A stretch of DNA of 64,000 bases from an uncultured Myxococcales bacterium (GCA_937975765.1 CALJUR010000079.1:57030-121029); one strand, 5' to 3'. Positions 17,565 through 26,751 are shown, counted from the first letter of the stretch. Notes: generated by a model not told the origin, from the letters alone. Translations and numbers: made by a program.

Positions 17565-18746
17565 CTACAATTCAAACGCCTTCCGGATGCGTGCGGCCGC
17601 CTCGGCCACCCGTTCCACCGGCGGCACCAGCGCGAACCGGACGTGGTTCCTCCCGGGATGCGAGCCGTCCGCCAGGGGCTCGCCCAGGGCCGGGCCGGGG
17701 CTGCAGACGACCGCGACCGACGGGTCCAGCAGCCGCTTGGCGAACGCCAGCCCGTCCAGGCCCTCCGGCACCCGCGGCCACACGTACAACGTCGCCTGCG
17801 GAACGAACACCTCGCACCCCACGTCCCTCAGCGCCGGCGCCAGCATGTCGCGCTTGGCACGGTACAGGTCGCGCATCGCGGCCACGTGCGCCTCGTCGGA
17901 CAGCGCCGCGATCGCCCCGTCCTGGATGTAGGTCGCGGTGCCGCTGTCGATGTTCGTCTTCAGCTTCTTGAACAGGTCCACGATGCGCGCGTCGCCGGCA
18001 ACCCACCCCACCCGGTGCCCGGTCATGTTCGACCGCTTGGACAGCGACTGGAAGACCACCACGCCCTCGCGCCCGAATTCCAGGATGGTCCGCGGGGGCG
18101 CGTCGAACCACACCTCCGTGTACGCCTCGTCCGACGCCACCACGATGTCGTGCGCCCGCGCCCAGGCCAGCAGCGCCGGCCAGAAGCCGTCCGGAGCCAC
18201 GCGACCCGACGGGCTGTTCGGGTAGTTCACCCAGATCAGGCGCGCCTTCGCGGCCACGTCCTCCGGGATCGCGGACAGGTCCGGCAGGAAGCCGTCCTCC
18301 ATGCGCAGCGGGTAGTACCACGGCACGCCCCCAGCGAACAGCGTCCCCCGGTTGTAGGGGGGGTAGCCTGGCGTCGGGCACAGCACGACGTCGCCCGGGT
18401 CGATCAGGCACAGCGGGAAGTTGAACACCGCCTCCTTGGCGCCCAGGTTCGCGCAGATCTCGCGCCCGGGGTCCAGCGCCACGCCGAACCGCCGCCCGTA
18501 CCAGTCCGCCACGGCCTGCCGGAACTCCGGCGCGCCGACGTAGGACGGGTAGCCCTCGCGCGCCCTCCGGTCGACCCCCTCCTGGATGGCCCGGCGCACG
18601 ACCTCCGGCGTCGGCTCGGTCGGGTCCCCCACCCCGAAGTCGATCGGATCGTGGCCGCCCGCCTTCAGCGCGGCGACCATCCGGTCGACCTCCGCGAACG
18701 GGTAGCCGGGCAGCGAGGCGATGCGCTTCGAGGATCGGATTTCCAT
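17565..18746 (-). CDS. Class I/II PLP-dependent aminotransferase (DapC/LL-DAP-aminotransferase-like)
   Basis: 393 residues. The sequence shows the fold-type I pattern: GVGDPTEPTP near the N-terminus, NLGAKEAVFN for phosphate binding, YPNSPSGRVA, DEAYTEVWF and the PLP lysine in SLSKRSNMTGHRVGW. Closest in style to succinyl- or LL-diaminopimelate aminotransferases, hence a likely role in lysine and peptidoglycan precursor synthesis; aspartate or alanine transaminase activity is also possible. Cytoplasmic. The ATG at 18746 is chosen because GGAGG lies 7 bases upstream. It follows rho by 96 bases with its own possible promoter. Confidence 0.85.
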   Translation of the reverse strand: MEIRSSKRIASLPGYPFAEVDRMVAALKAGGHDPIDFGVGDPTEPTPEVVRRAIQEGVDRRAREGYPSYVGAPEFRQAVADWYGRRFGVALDPGREICANLGAKEAVFNFPLCLIDPGDVVLCPTPGYPPYNRGTLFAGGVPWYYPLRMEDGFLPDLSAIPEDVAAKARLIWVNYPNSPSGRVAPDGFWPALLAWARAHDIVVASDEAYTEVWFDAPPRTILEFGREGVVVFQSLSKRSNMTGHRVGWVAGDARIVDLFKKLKTNIDSGTATYIQDGAIAALSDEAHVAAMRDLYRAKRDMLAPALRDVGCEVFVPQATLYVWPRVPEGLDGLAFAKRLLDPSVAVVCSPGPALGEPLADGSHPGRNHVRFALVPPVERVAEAAARIRKAFEL

Positions 18747-18775
18747 GGGTCCTCCAGGTCGATCGGCCGGGCGCA

Positions 18776-18805
18776 GGGATACCACGAGGCGCGGGTGCGG
18801 GGCAA
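18776..18805 (-). promoter_or_regulatory. Possible promoter of the aminotransferase gene
   Basis: Minus strand TTGCCC (18800-18805), 18 bases, TGG-TATCCC (18776-18781), in the gap after rho. Confidence 0.35.
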
Positions 18806-18842
18806 CGTCGGGTGCGGGGATCCGGCGGGCGGGAGGACGGCG

Positions 18843-20090
18843 CTACTGGTTCATGCTGTTCAGGAACTGCTTGTTGCTGTCGTAGCGCGACAGCTTGTCC
18901 AGCAGGAACTCCATCGCGTCCAGCACGTTCAGCGGGTGCAGCAGCTGGCGGAGGATCCACACGCGGTTCAGCGCCAGCGGGTCCAGCAGCAGTTCCTCCT
19001 TGCGGGTGCCGGACTTGTTGATGTCCAGCGTCGGGAAGATGCGCTTCTCCATCAGCTTGCGGTCCAGGTGCAACTCGCAGTTGCCGGTGCCCTTGAACTC
19101 CTCGAAGATGACCTCGTCCATGCGGCTGCCGGTGTCGATCAGCGCGGTGCCGATGATGGTCAGGCTGCCGCCGTCCTCGATGTTGCGCGCGGCGCCGAAG
19201 AAGCGCTTCGGCTTGTGCAGCGCGTTGGAATCGACGCCGCCCGACAGGATCTTGCCCGACGGCGGGACGACGGTGTTGTAGGCGCGGGCCAGGCGGGTGA
19301 TCGAGTCGATCAGGATGACGACGTCGCGCTTGTGCTCGACCAGGCGCTTCGCCTTCTCGATGACCATCTCGGCGACCTGCACGTGCCGGGCGGCCGGCTC
19401 GTCGAACGTGGACGAGATGACCTCGCCCTTCACCGAGCGCTCCATGTCGGTCACTTCCTCGGGCCGCTCGTCGATGAGCAGCACGATGAGGTAGACCTCC
19501 TTGTGGTTCGTGGCGATGGCGTGCGCCAGGTCCTGGAGGATGACGGTCTTGCCGGTGCGCGGCGCGGCGACGACCAGGGTGCGCTGGCCCTTGCCCTGCG
19601 GGCACAGCAGGTCGATCACGCGCGTCGAGTAGTTCTTCGCGTCGAATTCCAGGCTGAACCGCTGGTTCGGGTACAGCGGGGTCAGGTTGTCGAACAGCGT
19701 CTTGGTCTTCGCGACTTCCGGGTCCTCGTAGTTGATGGACTCGACCTTCAGCAGTGCGAAGTACCGTTCGCCGTCCTTGGGCGGCCGGATCTGGCCCGCC
19801 ACCGTGTCGCCGGTCCGCAGGTTGAAGCGGCGGATCTGCGACGGGGACACGTAGATGTCGTCGGACCCGGGCAGGTAGCTGGTGTCCGGGGCGCGCAGGA
19901 AGCCGAAGCCTTCCGGCAGCACCTGCAGCACGCCTTCGCCGAAGATCGAGCCGTTCTGCTCGGTCTGGGCCTGCAGGATGGCGAAGATCAGCTCCTGCTT
20001 GCGCAGGCCGCGGGCGCCCTCCAGGTTCAGGTCCTTGGCGAGGTTCAACAGGTCCGAGATCTTCATGTCCTTGAGTTCTTTCAGGTTCAC
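18843..20090 (-). CDS. rho: Transcription termination factor Rho
   Basis: 415 residues from a GTG at 20090 preceded by GGGAGGAAC; the longer open frame is leader sequence. Rho features in order: N-terminal helical domain (KISDLLNLAKDLNLEGA), cold-shock RNA-binding domain (FGFLRAP, DIYVSPSQIRRFNLRTGD), Walker A VAAPRTGKT, the hexameric ATPase core with IDERPEEVTDM, the Q-loop and R-loop region (DSITRLARAYN, FFGAARNIEDGGS), and the C-terminal RVWILRQLLHPL. Length and motifs are normal. Rho terminates untranslated transcripts, which fits a genome with few U-tract terminators. A promoter and a leader of about 150 bases precede it; family members are often autoregulated by leader attenuation. Confidence 0.97.
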   Translation of the reverse strand: MNLKELKDMKISDLLNLAKDLNLEGARGLRKQELIFAILQAQTEQNGSIFGEGVLQVLPEGFGFLRAPDTSYLPGSDDIYVSPSQIRRFNLRTGDTVAGQIRPPKDGERYFALLKVESINYEDPEVAKTKTLFDNLTPLYPNQRFSLEFDAKNYSTRVIDLLCPQGKGQRTLVVAAPRTGKTVILQDLAHAIATNHKEVYLIVLLIDERPEEVTDMERSVKGEVISSTFDEPAARHVQVAEMVIEKAKRLVEHKRDVVILIDSITRLARAYNTVVPPSGKILSGGVDSNALHKPKRFFGAARNIEDGGSLTIIGTALIDTGSRMDEVIFEEFKGTGNCELHLDRKLMEKRIFPTLDINKSGTRKEELLLDPLALNRVWILRQLLHPLNVLDAMEFLLDKLSRYDSNKQFLNSMNQ

Positions 20091-20176
20091 ACGTTCCTCC
20101 CTTGCGAAGGCATTGACGCCTCGTGACGTGGTTCCGTAGCCGTCCGGGCGCCGCTCTGCGGGACTCCGAATGACGG

Positions 20177-20229
20177 AAAAAAAAGCCGGAACCTTGCGGA
20201 AAACCTGCGGATGGTCGGTGCCGATCCGC
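20177..20229 (-). promoter_or_regulatory. rho leader: hairpin followed by U8 tract
   Basis: Within the predicted rho 5' leader, an interrupted hairpin (GCGGA / TCGG-tg-CCGA / TCCGC, plus coordinates 20207-20229) precedes a run of eight U in the minus-strand transcript (20177-20184), separated by about 22 bases. It could be an attenuator or the end of the upstream glpK transcript; the spacing is not that of a canonical intrinsic terminator. Confidence 0.35.
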
Positions 20230-20243
20230 GGAAAGCACGGCAC

Positions 20244-20272
20244 ACCATAGCAGGGGCCACGCGGGATGTCAA
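20244..20272 (-). promoter_or_regulatory. rho promoter
   Basis: Minus strand consensus TTGACA (20267-20272), a 17-base spacer and TGC-TATGGT (20244-20249). Predicted start of transcription is about 147 bases upstream of the rho GTG. Confidence 0.65.
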
Positions 20273-20289
20273 GATCGGAAACACGGGGG

Positions 20290-21765
20290 TCAGACGCGGG
20301 CGATGGCGGACCGGTAGGTGGCCAGCCGGGCCTCGCGGGTGGCCAGGTCGAGCGTCGGCTGGAACCTGCGGTCGGTGGCGGCCATGCGGGCCAGGTCCGC
20401 CTGGGTCCACAGGCCGACGCCCAGGCCCGCCAGCATCGCCGCGCCCATCGCCGTGGTGTCCACGTTCTTCGGGCGGATGACCGGGATGCCCAGGATGTCC
20501 GCCTGGAACTGCATCAGCAGGTCGTTGGCGCAGGCGCCGCCATCCACGCGCAGTTCGGCCACAGGGGCGTCGGTGTCGCGGCCCATCGCCTCGATCAGGT
20601 CCGCCACCTCGAAGCCGATGCCTTCCAGCACGGCCCTCGCCAGGTGGGCCCGGGTGGTGGCGCGGGTCAGGCCGAACAGCCCGCCGCGCGCCTCGGGCCG
20701 CCAGTACGGCGCGCCCAGGCCCGCCAGCGCCGGCACGAACACCACGCCGCCCGCGTCCGGCACCGACGCCGCCAGCGACTCGATCTCCGACGCCTTGGCG
20801 AAGAAGCCCAGCCCGTCGCGCAGCCACTGCACCGCCGCGCCGGCAATGAAGGCGCTGCCCTCCAGCGCGTAGAACGTCTGCCCGTCCAGCCGCCACGCCA
20901 CCGTGGTCAGCAGGCCCGACCGCGACGGCACGAAGCGGCTGCCGGTGTTGACCAGCAGGAACGCCCCGGTCCCATAGGTGCACTTGGACTGGCCCGGCGC
21001 GAAGCAGGTCTGCCCGAACAGCGCCGACTGCTGGTCGCCCGCGATGCCCGCGACCGGCACGCCGTCCGGCAGGAAGTCCACTCCCTTCGTGACGCCGACG
21101 ATGCCGGAAGACGACGCGACCTTCGGCAGCACCGCCATCGGGACGCCCAGCGCGGCGCACAGTTCGGGGTCCCAGTCCATCGTCTTCAGGTTCAGCATCA
21201 GCGTGCGGGAGGCGTTGGACACGTCGGTGGCGTGCGTGACGCCGCCGGTCAGGTGCCACACCAGGAAGCAGTCCACCGTTCCGAACGCCACCTTGCCGGC
21301 CTCGGCGTCGGCCCGCAGCCCGGGGACGTTGTCCAGCATCCAGCGGACCTTGGTGCCGCTGAAGTACGGGTCCAGCACCAGGCCGGTCCGTTCGCGGAAC
21401 ATCGGTTCGAGGCCCTGCGACTTCAACTGGTCGCAGAACGGGGCGGTGCGCCGGCATTGCCAGACGATCGCGTTGTGGCGCGGCGCGTTGGTCGCCCGAT
21501 CCCACAGGATCGTCGTTTCGCGCTGGTTGGTGATGCCCACCGCGACGCAGTCCTTCGGGTCCACGCCCGCCGCGGCCATCGCCTGCCGGGCCGAGGTGCA
21601 CGTCGCGCCCCAGATCGCCTCGGGGGAGTGCTCGACCCACCCCGGCTGCGGGTAGATCTGCGGGATCTCGTTCCCCGCCTTCGCCAGGCACGTCAGGTCG
21701 GTCCCGACGACGACGGCGGTGGTGGCAGTGGTCCCCTGGTCCAGTGCGAGCACGAATCGCGGCAT
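20290..21765 (-). CDS. glpK: Glycerol kinase
   Basis: 491 residues, the usual length. FGGY-family motifs: DQGTTATTAVV at the N-terminus for ATP/phosphate binding, GWVEHSPEAIW, GITNQRETT with the glycerol-contacting Arg/Glu, WQCRRTAPFCD, the GIAGDQQSALFGQ segment and C-terminal LRVDGGACAND. It phosphorylates glycerol to sn-glycerol 3-phosphate in the cytoplasm. The start has GGAGG 7 bases upstream. It follows an NCS2-like permease gene by 51 bases on the same strand; no glycerol facilitator or GlpD is in the window. Confidence 0.96.
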   Translation of the reverse strand: MPRFVLALDQGTTATTAVVVGTDLTCLAKAGNEIPQIYPQPGWVEHSPEAIWGATCTSARQAMAAAGVDPKDCVAVGITNQRETTILWDRATNAPRHNAIVWQCRRTAPFCDQLKSQGLEPMFRERTGLVLDPYFSGTKVRWMLDNVPGLRADAEAGKVAFGTVDCFLVWHLTGGVTHATDVSNASRTLMLNLKTMDWDPELCAALGVPMAVLPKVASSSGIVGVTKGVDFLPDGVPVAGIAGDQQSALFGQTCFAPGQSKCTYGTGAFLLVNTGSRFVPSRSGLLTTVAWRLDGQTFYALEGSAFIAGAAVQWLRDGLGFFAKASEIESLAASVPDAGGVVFVPALAGLGAPYWRPEARGGLFGLTRATTRAHLARAVLEGIGFEVADLIEAMGRDTDAPVAELRVDGGACANDLLMQFQADILGIPVIRPKNVDTTAMGAAMLAGLGVGLWTQADLARMAATDRRFQPTLDLATREARLATYRSAIARV

Positions 21766-21816
21766 GTCGATCCTCCGGCGGAAAGGGAATGGGTCGCTGA
21801 CCCGGCCGGACGGATT

Positions 21817-23343
21817 CTAGCCCGAATCCCGGGCAAGAACAGGGGCACCCGGACGGGTGAATCGCAGCAGGCAGGCCAGCAGCCCCCCGGTCGCGGCGTA
21901 GGCGGCCGCCAGCTGCCGCGGCGTGGTCGTCGGGGCATCCCACGGCACCACCAGCGCACCGTCGGGGTCCGCCGAGTGGATCACGCCGAACAGGCTGAAT
22001 GCCGCCAGGGCCAGGAACGCCAGCAGCACGGGAAGGGGCCGGCGATCCACCAGCCACGCGGTGGCGGCCCCCCACAGCATCGACGTCAGGATGAAGCCGC
22101 GGCCCAGGATGGCGATCGTCTCCACCTCGTCGGCCAGCACCGGCCCGGGCTGCGCACCGGCGGACAGCAGTTGGCCGGTGTAGATCGACACCAGGTACGC
22201 CAGGGCCGGCACGATCGACACGACCACCGCGGCGTGGTGCCGGGCCGGGGGCACCCGGAACGCCTGCACGCAGATCTCGATGCCGACGAACAGCAGGATC
22301 GGGGCGACCGCGACCGCGGGCAGCGCGTCCACCACCATCCCCAGCAGCCCGAAGGTGCCGAGGACCCCGATGACCAGCCCCGTCGCCAGCGTGTACCCGG
22401 CACGCGCCTTCATCGCCTTGTAGGCCGGGTGGCCGATGTAGGGCGTGGACTGCGCGACGCCGCCGAACGCCCCGGCGACCAGCGTCGCGACCGCCTCGAC
22501 CAGCAGGATGTCGCGGGTGCGGTAGTCGTCGCCGGCCTCCCGCGCGGAGGCGCTGACGTTGATGCCGCCCACGATCGTCAGGATGCCCAGCGGGATGCTG
22601 ATCGGCAGGAAGTCCAGCGCCCGGGGCAGGCCCGCCCACAGGTGCGCCGGCTGCAGCAGCGGCGGGTGGAAGCCCAGGTCCATCGGCGTCGCGGCATGCT
22701 CCGGGGAAAGGCCGGCCAGGACCGACACGAACGCCAGGATCGCGCCGGCGACGACGGCCACCAGCGCCGCCGGCAGCCGGAAGGGCAGGACGTGGCCCGC
22801 CGTCAGCCCGTACAGCACCAGGCCCATCGCGACGATCCCGGCGATCGGCAGCGAGAAGATCTTCAGGACGGGGAACAGGCCCATCAGCGCCAGCCCCACG
22901 CCCGCGATCGGCCCCAGCAGCGCGGCCGCCGGCAGCACGCGCGTCACCGCGTCCCCGACGAAGGCCAGCAGCGTCTTGGCGATGCCCATCAGGAACAGCG
23001 TCGCCATCCCGACCTCCCAGGCCACGATCGGGTCGCCGGACTGCAGGAAGACCGGCCCGATCACCGCGACCGACATCGCGATGGTCGACGGCGTGTCCAG
23101 TCCCAGCGGCATCGCGGTGGCGCCCTTCCCCTTCCGGATCGCCATCCAGGTGTAGGCCAGGTCGCCCAGCAGCACGCCCAGCGCGGTCCCGGGGACCATC
23201 CGGGCCAGCACGAAGTCGATCGGCATGCCGAAGCCGAAGGCCAGGATGCCGGACATCAGGACCAGGTTGACCACGTTGTCCAGCAGCAGGGCGAAGAAGG
23301 CGTTCAGATCGCCGAAGGACACCCAGGACGGCCGTCGCGGCAT
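21817..23343 (-). CDS. NCS2-like (xanthine/uracil family) permease
   Basis: 508 residues from an ATG at 23343 preceded by GAGGTGG; the longer frame to 23433 lacks a site. The protein is almost wholly hydrophobic with some 12-14 membrane spans, starting with ALLLDNVVNLVLMSGILAF and including LGLDTPSTIAMSVAVIGPV, SIPLGILTIVGGINVSASA and GGVAQSTPYIGHPAYKAM. The layout matches the NCS2/SulP-like permease fold (uracil-xanthine group); the substrate could be a purine, pyrimidine or another anion. Inner membrane. It is upstream of glpK in the same direction, but no functional link is evident. Confidence 0.75.
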   Translation of the reverse strand: MPRRPSWVSFGDLNAFFALLLDNVVNLVLMSGILAFGFGMPIDFVLARMVPGTALGVLLGDLAYTWMAIRKGKGATAMPLGLDTPSTIAMSVAVIGPVFLQSGDPIVAWEVGMATLFLMGIAKTLLAFVGDAVTRVLPAAALLGPIAGVGLALMGLFPVLKIFSLPIAGIVAMGLVLYGLTAGHVLPFRLPAALVAVVAGAILAFVSVLAGLSPEHAATPMDLGFHPPLLQPAHLWAGLPRALDFLPISIPLGILTIVGGINVSASAREAGDDYRTRDILLVEAVATLVAGAFGGVAQSTPYIGHPAYKAMKARAGYTLATGLVIGVLGTFGLLGMVVDALPAVAVAPILLFVGIEICVQAFRVPPARHHAAVVVSIVPALAYLVSIYTGQLLSAGAQPGPVLADEVETIAILGRGFILTSMLWGAATAWLVDRRPLPVLLAFLALAAFSLFGVIHSADPDGALVVPWDAPTTTPRQLAAAYAATGGLLACLLRFTRPGAPVLARDSG

Positions 23344-23524
23344 CCGGACCACCTCGTCGGGGCTGGCGGGAATGTACCGCAGATCCGGCCGGCACCCGTA
23401 GACGGAACGACGGGAACGCGCGGCGGTTTCCAACCGGGAACGGGAGCTGCCCGCACGTGCCGATATTTACAACCGGCCGTCGACGTTGCAGACTTCTCCC
23501 GCCTGCTGACGGCGAGGGCGAGGA

Positions 23525-24901
23525 ATGACGAAGCGCATGTTGAAGTGGCTGGCCCCGATCCTGTTCGTCGCGGCGTGCTCGGGCACGGAGTCCGGGACGC
23601 GCTACCAGGCCGGCGTCGCGCGCGAACTGGTCAACCCGGACCACCCGGTGGCGCTGGGCGGCTACGGGCTGTGCATCGGGTCGCCCGAGATCTGCCGGTA
23701 CTCGACCGGCGTCCACGACGACCTGGCGGCCAGCGCGGTCGCCCTGCGGGATGCCGAGACCGGCGAGGCGGTCGTCTTCGTCGGGGTCGACACGGCCGGC
23801 CTGATCCGGTGGGACATCGACCTGATCCACCAGGCCGCCACGAAGGCCTTCCGCGAGCAACTGGGCATCGATTTCGACGGCACGCGGGTCGTCGTGGGGT
23901 CGTCGCACTCGCACCAGGCGCCGGACACCAGCGGCATGTACGGGCCGATGGAGGGCGCCGGCCGCGACGAGGACTACGCCGCCTACCTGCGCGACCAGGT
24001 TGTCAAGGCCGCGATCCGGGCGTACCAGGATCTCCGCGACGTGAACCTGGACTGGGCCAGGGGCACGAAGGAGAACACCACGAAGGACCCGTTCTCGGTC
24101 GATCACGACCTGTACGTGCTGCGCGGCCGCACCCCGGCCGGCGAGACCGTCTTCACGCTGTCGCGATGGTCCTCGCACCCGACCACCTACCCGGAGACGG
24201 GGCACGTCGTGTCGTCGGACTTCATCGGCGTGTACCGGCACGAGATCGAGCGGCGGCTGGGAGGCCTGGCCGTGTTCTTCAACGGTGCGGCGGGGTCCAC
24301 GTACCCGATCACGCCGGTCCCGTGCACGATGCCGGACACGTTCCCGGAGGGCCAGAAGAACCCCGTGGACGGCCCCGACGAGATGTTCAACGTGCCGCTG
24401 CAGTTGTACTCGGACTGCGCGTGCATCGGCAGCGAGCTGGCCGACGCGGCCGAGGCGGCGATGCAGGCCGCGGTGCCCGTGGCCGAGACCGGTATCGTCG
24501 CGAGGTTCCAGCGGTTCCGGTACCACCCCACCAACGAACTGCTGCAGTCGTTCGCCGAGATGGCGCCGATGCACTGGGACAACGCCCCCGTCGAGGACCC
24601 GGAATCGCGGATCACCAGCCAGTTCTCGTGGGTCACCGTGGGCGACCTGGACTTCCTGACCGTGCCGGGCGAGGCCTTCCCCAGCCTGTCGGACAGCTTC
24701 AAGGCGGCGCTGGGACGGGCGAACACGATCGTGCTGGGCCTGTCCCAGGACTGGACCGGATACCTGCTGACGAAGAAGCTGTGGGACGAGCAGACCCAGT
24801 ACGTCCAGGTGCAGTACCACATCAGCCTGTCGCTGTCGCCGGACATCGAGTCGACTTACATCGACGCGCTGCAGGCCCTGAAGGCGGCGGGAACGAAGTA
24901 G
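23525..24901 (+). CDS. Neutral/alkaline ceramidase-like lipoprotein
   Basis: 458 residues. The signal ends PILFVAAC, a good lipobox, so it is a lipoprotein. The rest matches the N-terminal catalytic domain of neutral/alkaline ceramidases: an ARELVNPDHPVALGGYG opening, a GVDTAG strand, GSSHSHQAPDTSG with Zn-ligand His residues, a second SSHPTTYP His cluster and VFFNGAAGSTYP. The C-terminal Ig-like domain of full-length ceramidases is absent. The family cleaves N-acyl sphingosine; bacteria also have relatives of unknown substrate. It may act on sphingolipids of self (myxobacteria make some), prey or host; this is inference. It ends 3 bases from the convergent ssb gene. Confidence 0.82.
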   Translation: MTKRMLKWLAPILFVAACSGTESGTRYQAGVARELVNPDHPVALGGYGLCIGSPEICRYSTGVHDDLAASAVALRDAETGEAVVFVGVDTAGLIRWDIDLIHQAATKAFREQLGIDFDGTRVVVGSSHSHQAPDTSGMYGPMEGAGRDEDYAAYLRDQVVKAAIRAYQDLRDVNLDWARGTKENTTKDPFSVDHDLYVLRGRTPAGETVFTLSRWSSHPTTYPETGHVVSSDFIGVYRHEIERRLGGLAVFFNGAAGSTYPITPVPCTMPDTFPEGQKNPVDGPDEMFNVPLQLYSDCACIGSELADAAEAAMQAAVPVAETGIVARFQRFRYHPTNELLQSFAEMAPMHWDNAPVEDPESRITSQFSWVTVGDLDFLTVPGEAFPSLSDSFKAALGRANTIVLGLSQDWTGYLLTKKLWDEQTQYVQVQYHISLSLSPDIESTYIDALQALKAAGTK

Positions 24902-24904
24902 CGA

Positions 24905-25348
24905 TCAGAACGGGACGTCGTCGTCGCTGATCGGCGTCGGCGGGGCGTCGCGCCCGACCGGTTCCGCGATCGGCGCGTCGAAGTCGCCGCGGCCGCCGCC
25001 CTGGCCCTGGCCCTGCCCGCCGCCGATGAACTGCACGTTCAGCGCGTTGATCTCGGTGGTCCAGCGCTTCTTGCCTTCCTTGTCCTCCCACTCGCGGGTC
25101 TGCAACCGCCCCTCGATGAACACGGTGCGGCCCTTCTTCAGGTACTGCTGGCACTGCTCGGCCTGGCGGCCCCAGACCACGATGCGGTGCCACTCGGTCC
25201 GTTCCTGGCGCTGGCCCTGCGCCTTGTCGAACCAGGACTCGCTGGTGGCGACGTTGAAGTGCGCCACCGCCTGGCCGCCCGCGGTCATCTTCAGTTCCGG
25301 ATCGCTCCCCAGGTTCCCCAGGATCAGCACCTTGTTCAGCGACGCCAT
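24905..25348 (-). CDS. ssb: Single-stranded DNA-binding protein
   Basis: 147 residues. An OB-fold covers residues 1-110 (MASLNKVLILGNLGSDPELK, FNVATSESW, TEWHRIVVWG, VFIEGRLQTREWEDKEG), then a Gly/Gln-rich linker and the acidic tip DDDVPF that recruits repair and replication proteins. The ATG at 25348 has GAGGAGGG upstream; the longer frame to 25393 has none. It lies 87 bases after the aspartokinase gene on the same strand. Confidence 0.96.
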   Translation of the reverse strand: MASLNKVLILGNLGSDPELKMTAGGQAVAHFNVATSESWFDKAQGQRQERTEWHRIVVWGRQAEQCQQYLKKGRTVFIEGRLQTREWEDKEGKKRWTTEINALNVQFIGGGQGQGQGGGRGDFDAPIAEPVGRDAPPTPISDDDVPF

Positions 25349-25435
25349 GAATCCCTCCTCGTCAAGCCTGTCCACCCCGCGGCGGGCCCGCATGCCGGCC
25401 GCTCACGGAGGGATCGCACCGTTCCCCCGGATGTT

Positions 25436-26629
25436 TCAGCAACCGGCGCCGGGGGCCCCGAGGCACGCCCCGTGAAGCACCCGGGTCGCCTCGTCCACCG
25501 CGTCGGCCGGGACCACCACCGTCACCGCGGTCGGCGACACCACCATGCCGCATGCCTGCGACATCGCCTGCAGGCACGGCAGCAGCCGAACGCGCAGGTC
25601 CTCGTGGGCCGCCACGTCCCCGACCACCGTCACCAGCCCCAGGCCCGGCGTGACGCGGGCGGACGTGCCCGCCAGCGCATCCTCCAGCATGGTGGCCAGG
25701 CCCACGTTGGCGGCCTCGCTGAACAGCAGCCACGACCCGCCCGCCGGTCCCGCGACCACGAAGTCGGGCACCAGGCAGCTGCGCGCCAGCAGCGCCAGCG
25801 CGTCGGCCAGTGCCACGCCGCCGTTCGGCGGCAGTTCCACGCCCACCACGCCCTTGCGACCCGCCACGCCCGTCGCGGCGCGCGGCGTGCGCGGGGGGTT
25901 CGCCCGGATCACGGTGCCCGGCAGGTCCGGGCGGAACGTGGACTTCGTGTAGATCGCGATGCCCGAGCGCCGGGCGAACTCGACGGCCTCGGCGTTCATC
26001 ACCTTCGCGCCGTGCCGGGACAGGTCCAGCATCTGGTCGTACGTGAGCTCGGACAGCCGGCGGGCGTCCAGGACGACCTTCGGGTCGGCCGAGTAGACCG
26101 CCTCGATGTCGGAGTAGATCTCGCACCGCTCGGCGTCCAGCGCCGCCGCCAGGGCCACGGCCGTCGTGTCCGATCCGCCGCGGCCCAGCGTGGTGATCTC
26201 GCGCTTGTAGGAGGTGCCCTGGTACCCCGCGACGACGACGACCCGGCCCGCCTCCAGTTCGTCCCAGACGCGGAACGGGCGGATCTCGATGATGCGGGCG
26301 TGGGAGTGCGAGGCGTTGGTCAGGATGCCGCACTGCGACCCGGTCAGCGACACCGCGTCCTGGCCCAGTTGCTGCAGCGCCATCGCCAGCAGCGCCGTGG
26401 TCGTCCGCTCGCCCACCGTCAGCAGCATGTCCAGTTCGCGTGTGGACGGCACCGGGTTGATCTGCTGGGCCAGCGACAGCAGTTCGTCGGTGGTCTTCCC
26501 CATCGCCGACACGACGACGACCAGGTCGTAGCCCTCGCGGCGCCTGGCGACGACGCGCTCGGCCACCTTCCGGACGTGATCGACGTCGGCGACCGACGAC
26601 CCGCCGAACTTCAGGACCTGGATCGGCAT
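25436..26629 (-). CDS. lysC: Aspartate kinase
   Basis: 397 residues. The N-terminal kinase domain has KFGGSSV for ATP binding, VVVSAMGKTTDELL, SLTGSQCGI, LGRGGSDTTAVALAAAL and YSDIEAVYSADPK; two ACT regulatory domains fill the last 140 residues or so (GVVGVEL onward, and GLVTVVGD onward). It phosphorylates aspartate, the first step to lysine, threonine, methionine and diaminopimelate, and is probably feedback-regulated through the ACT domains. The ATG at 26629 has GGAGG upstream. Cytoplasmic. It may share a transcript with ssb. Confidence 0.95.
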   Translation of the reverse strand: MPIQVLKFGGSSVADVDHVRKVAERVVARRREGYDLVVVVSAMGKTTDELLSLAQQINPVPSTRELDMLLTVGERTTTALLAMALQQLGQDAVSLTGSQCGILTNASHSHARIIEIRPFRVWDELEAGRVVVVAGYQGTSYKREITTLGRGGSDTTAVALAAALDAERCEIYSDIEAVYSADPKVVLDARRLSELTYDQMLDLSRHGAKVMNAEAVEFARRSGIAIYTKSTFRPDLPGTVIRANPPRTPRAATGVAGRKGVVGVELPPNGGVALADALALLARSCLVPDFVVAGPAGGSWLLFSEAANVGLATMLEDALAGTSARVTPGLGLVTVVGDVAAHEDLRVRLLPCLQAMSQACGMVVSPTAVTVVVPADAVDEATRVLHGACLGAPGAGC

Positions 26630-26651
26630 CGGGGAAACCTCCGGGAGCCGG

Positions 26652-26680
26652 ATTCTAGATCGCGGGATCGGCGGCGTCGA
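26652..26680 (-). promoter_or_regulatory. Possible lysC promoter
   Basis: Minus strand TCGACG (26675-26680), 17 bases, TAGAAT (26652-26657), 23 bases before the lysC start. Confidence 0.4.
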
Positions 26681-26691
26681 GCGGCACGGAA

Positions 26692-26721
26692 TTGACACGG
26701 GCCATCCCGCGACCCTAGAAG
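26692..26721 (+). promoter_or_regulatory. Promoter of the DRG-like gene
   Basis: Consensus TTGACA (26692-26697), 18 bases, TAGAAG (26716-26721), 30 bases before the ATG at 26752. Divergent from the lysC promoter. Confidence 0.55.
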
Positions 26722-26751
26722 GGATGCACGGGGCCGAACGGGAGACGGAGG

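Noticed and set aside
23344..23524. Possible tRNA or small RNA in the largest divergent gaps
   Set aside because: No T-arm sequence, cloverleaf pairing or clear terminator was found in this or other gaps of up to about 200 bases.
20087..24930. Overlapping long frames of about 1570 residues on both strands over rho to ssb
   Set aside because: They run through several well-supported genes and show only Arg/Gly-rich composition.
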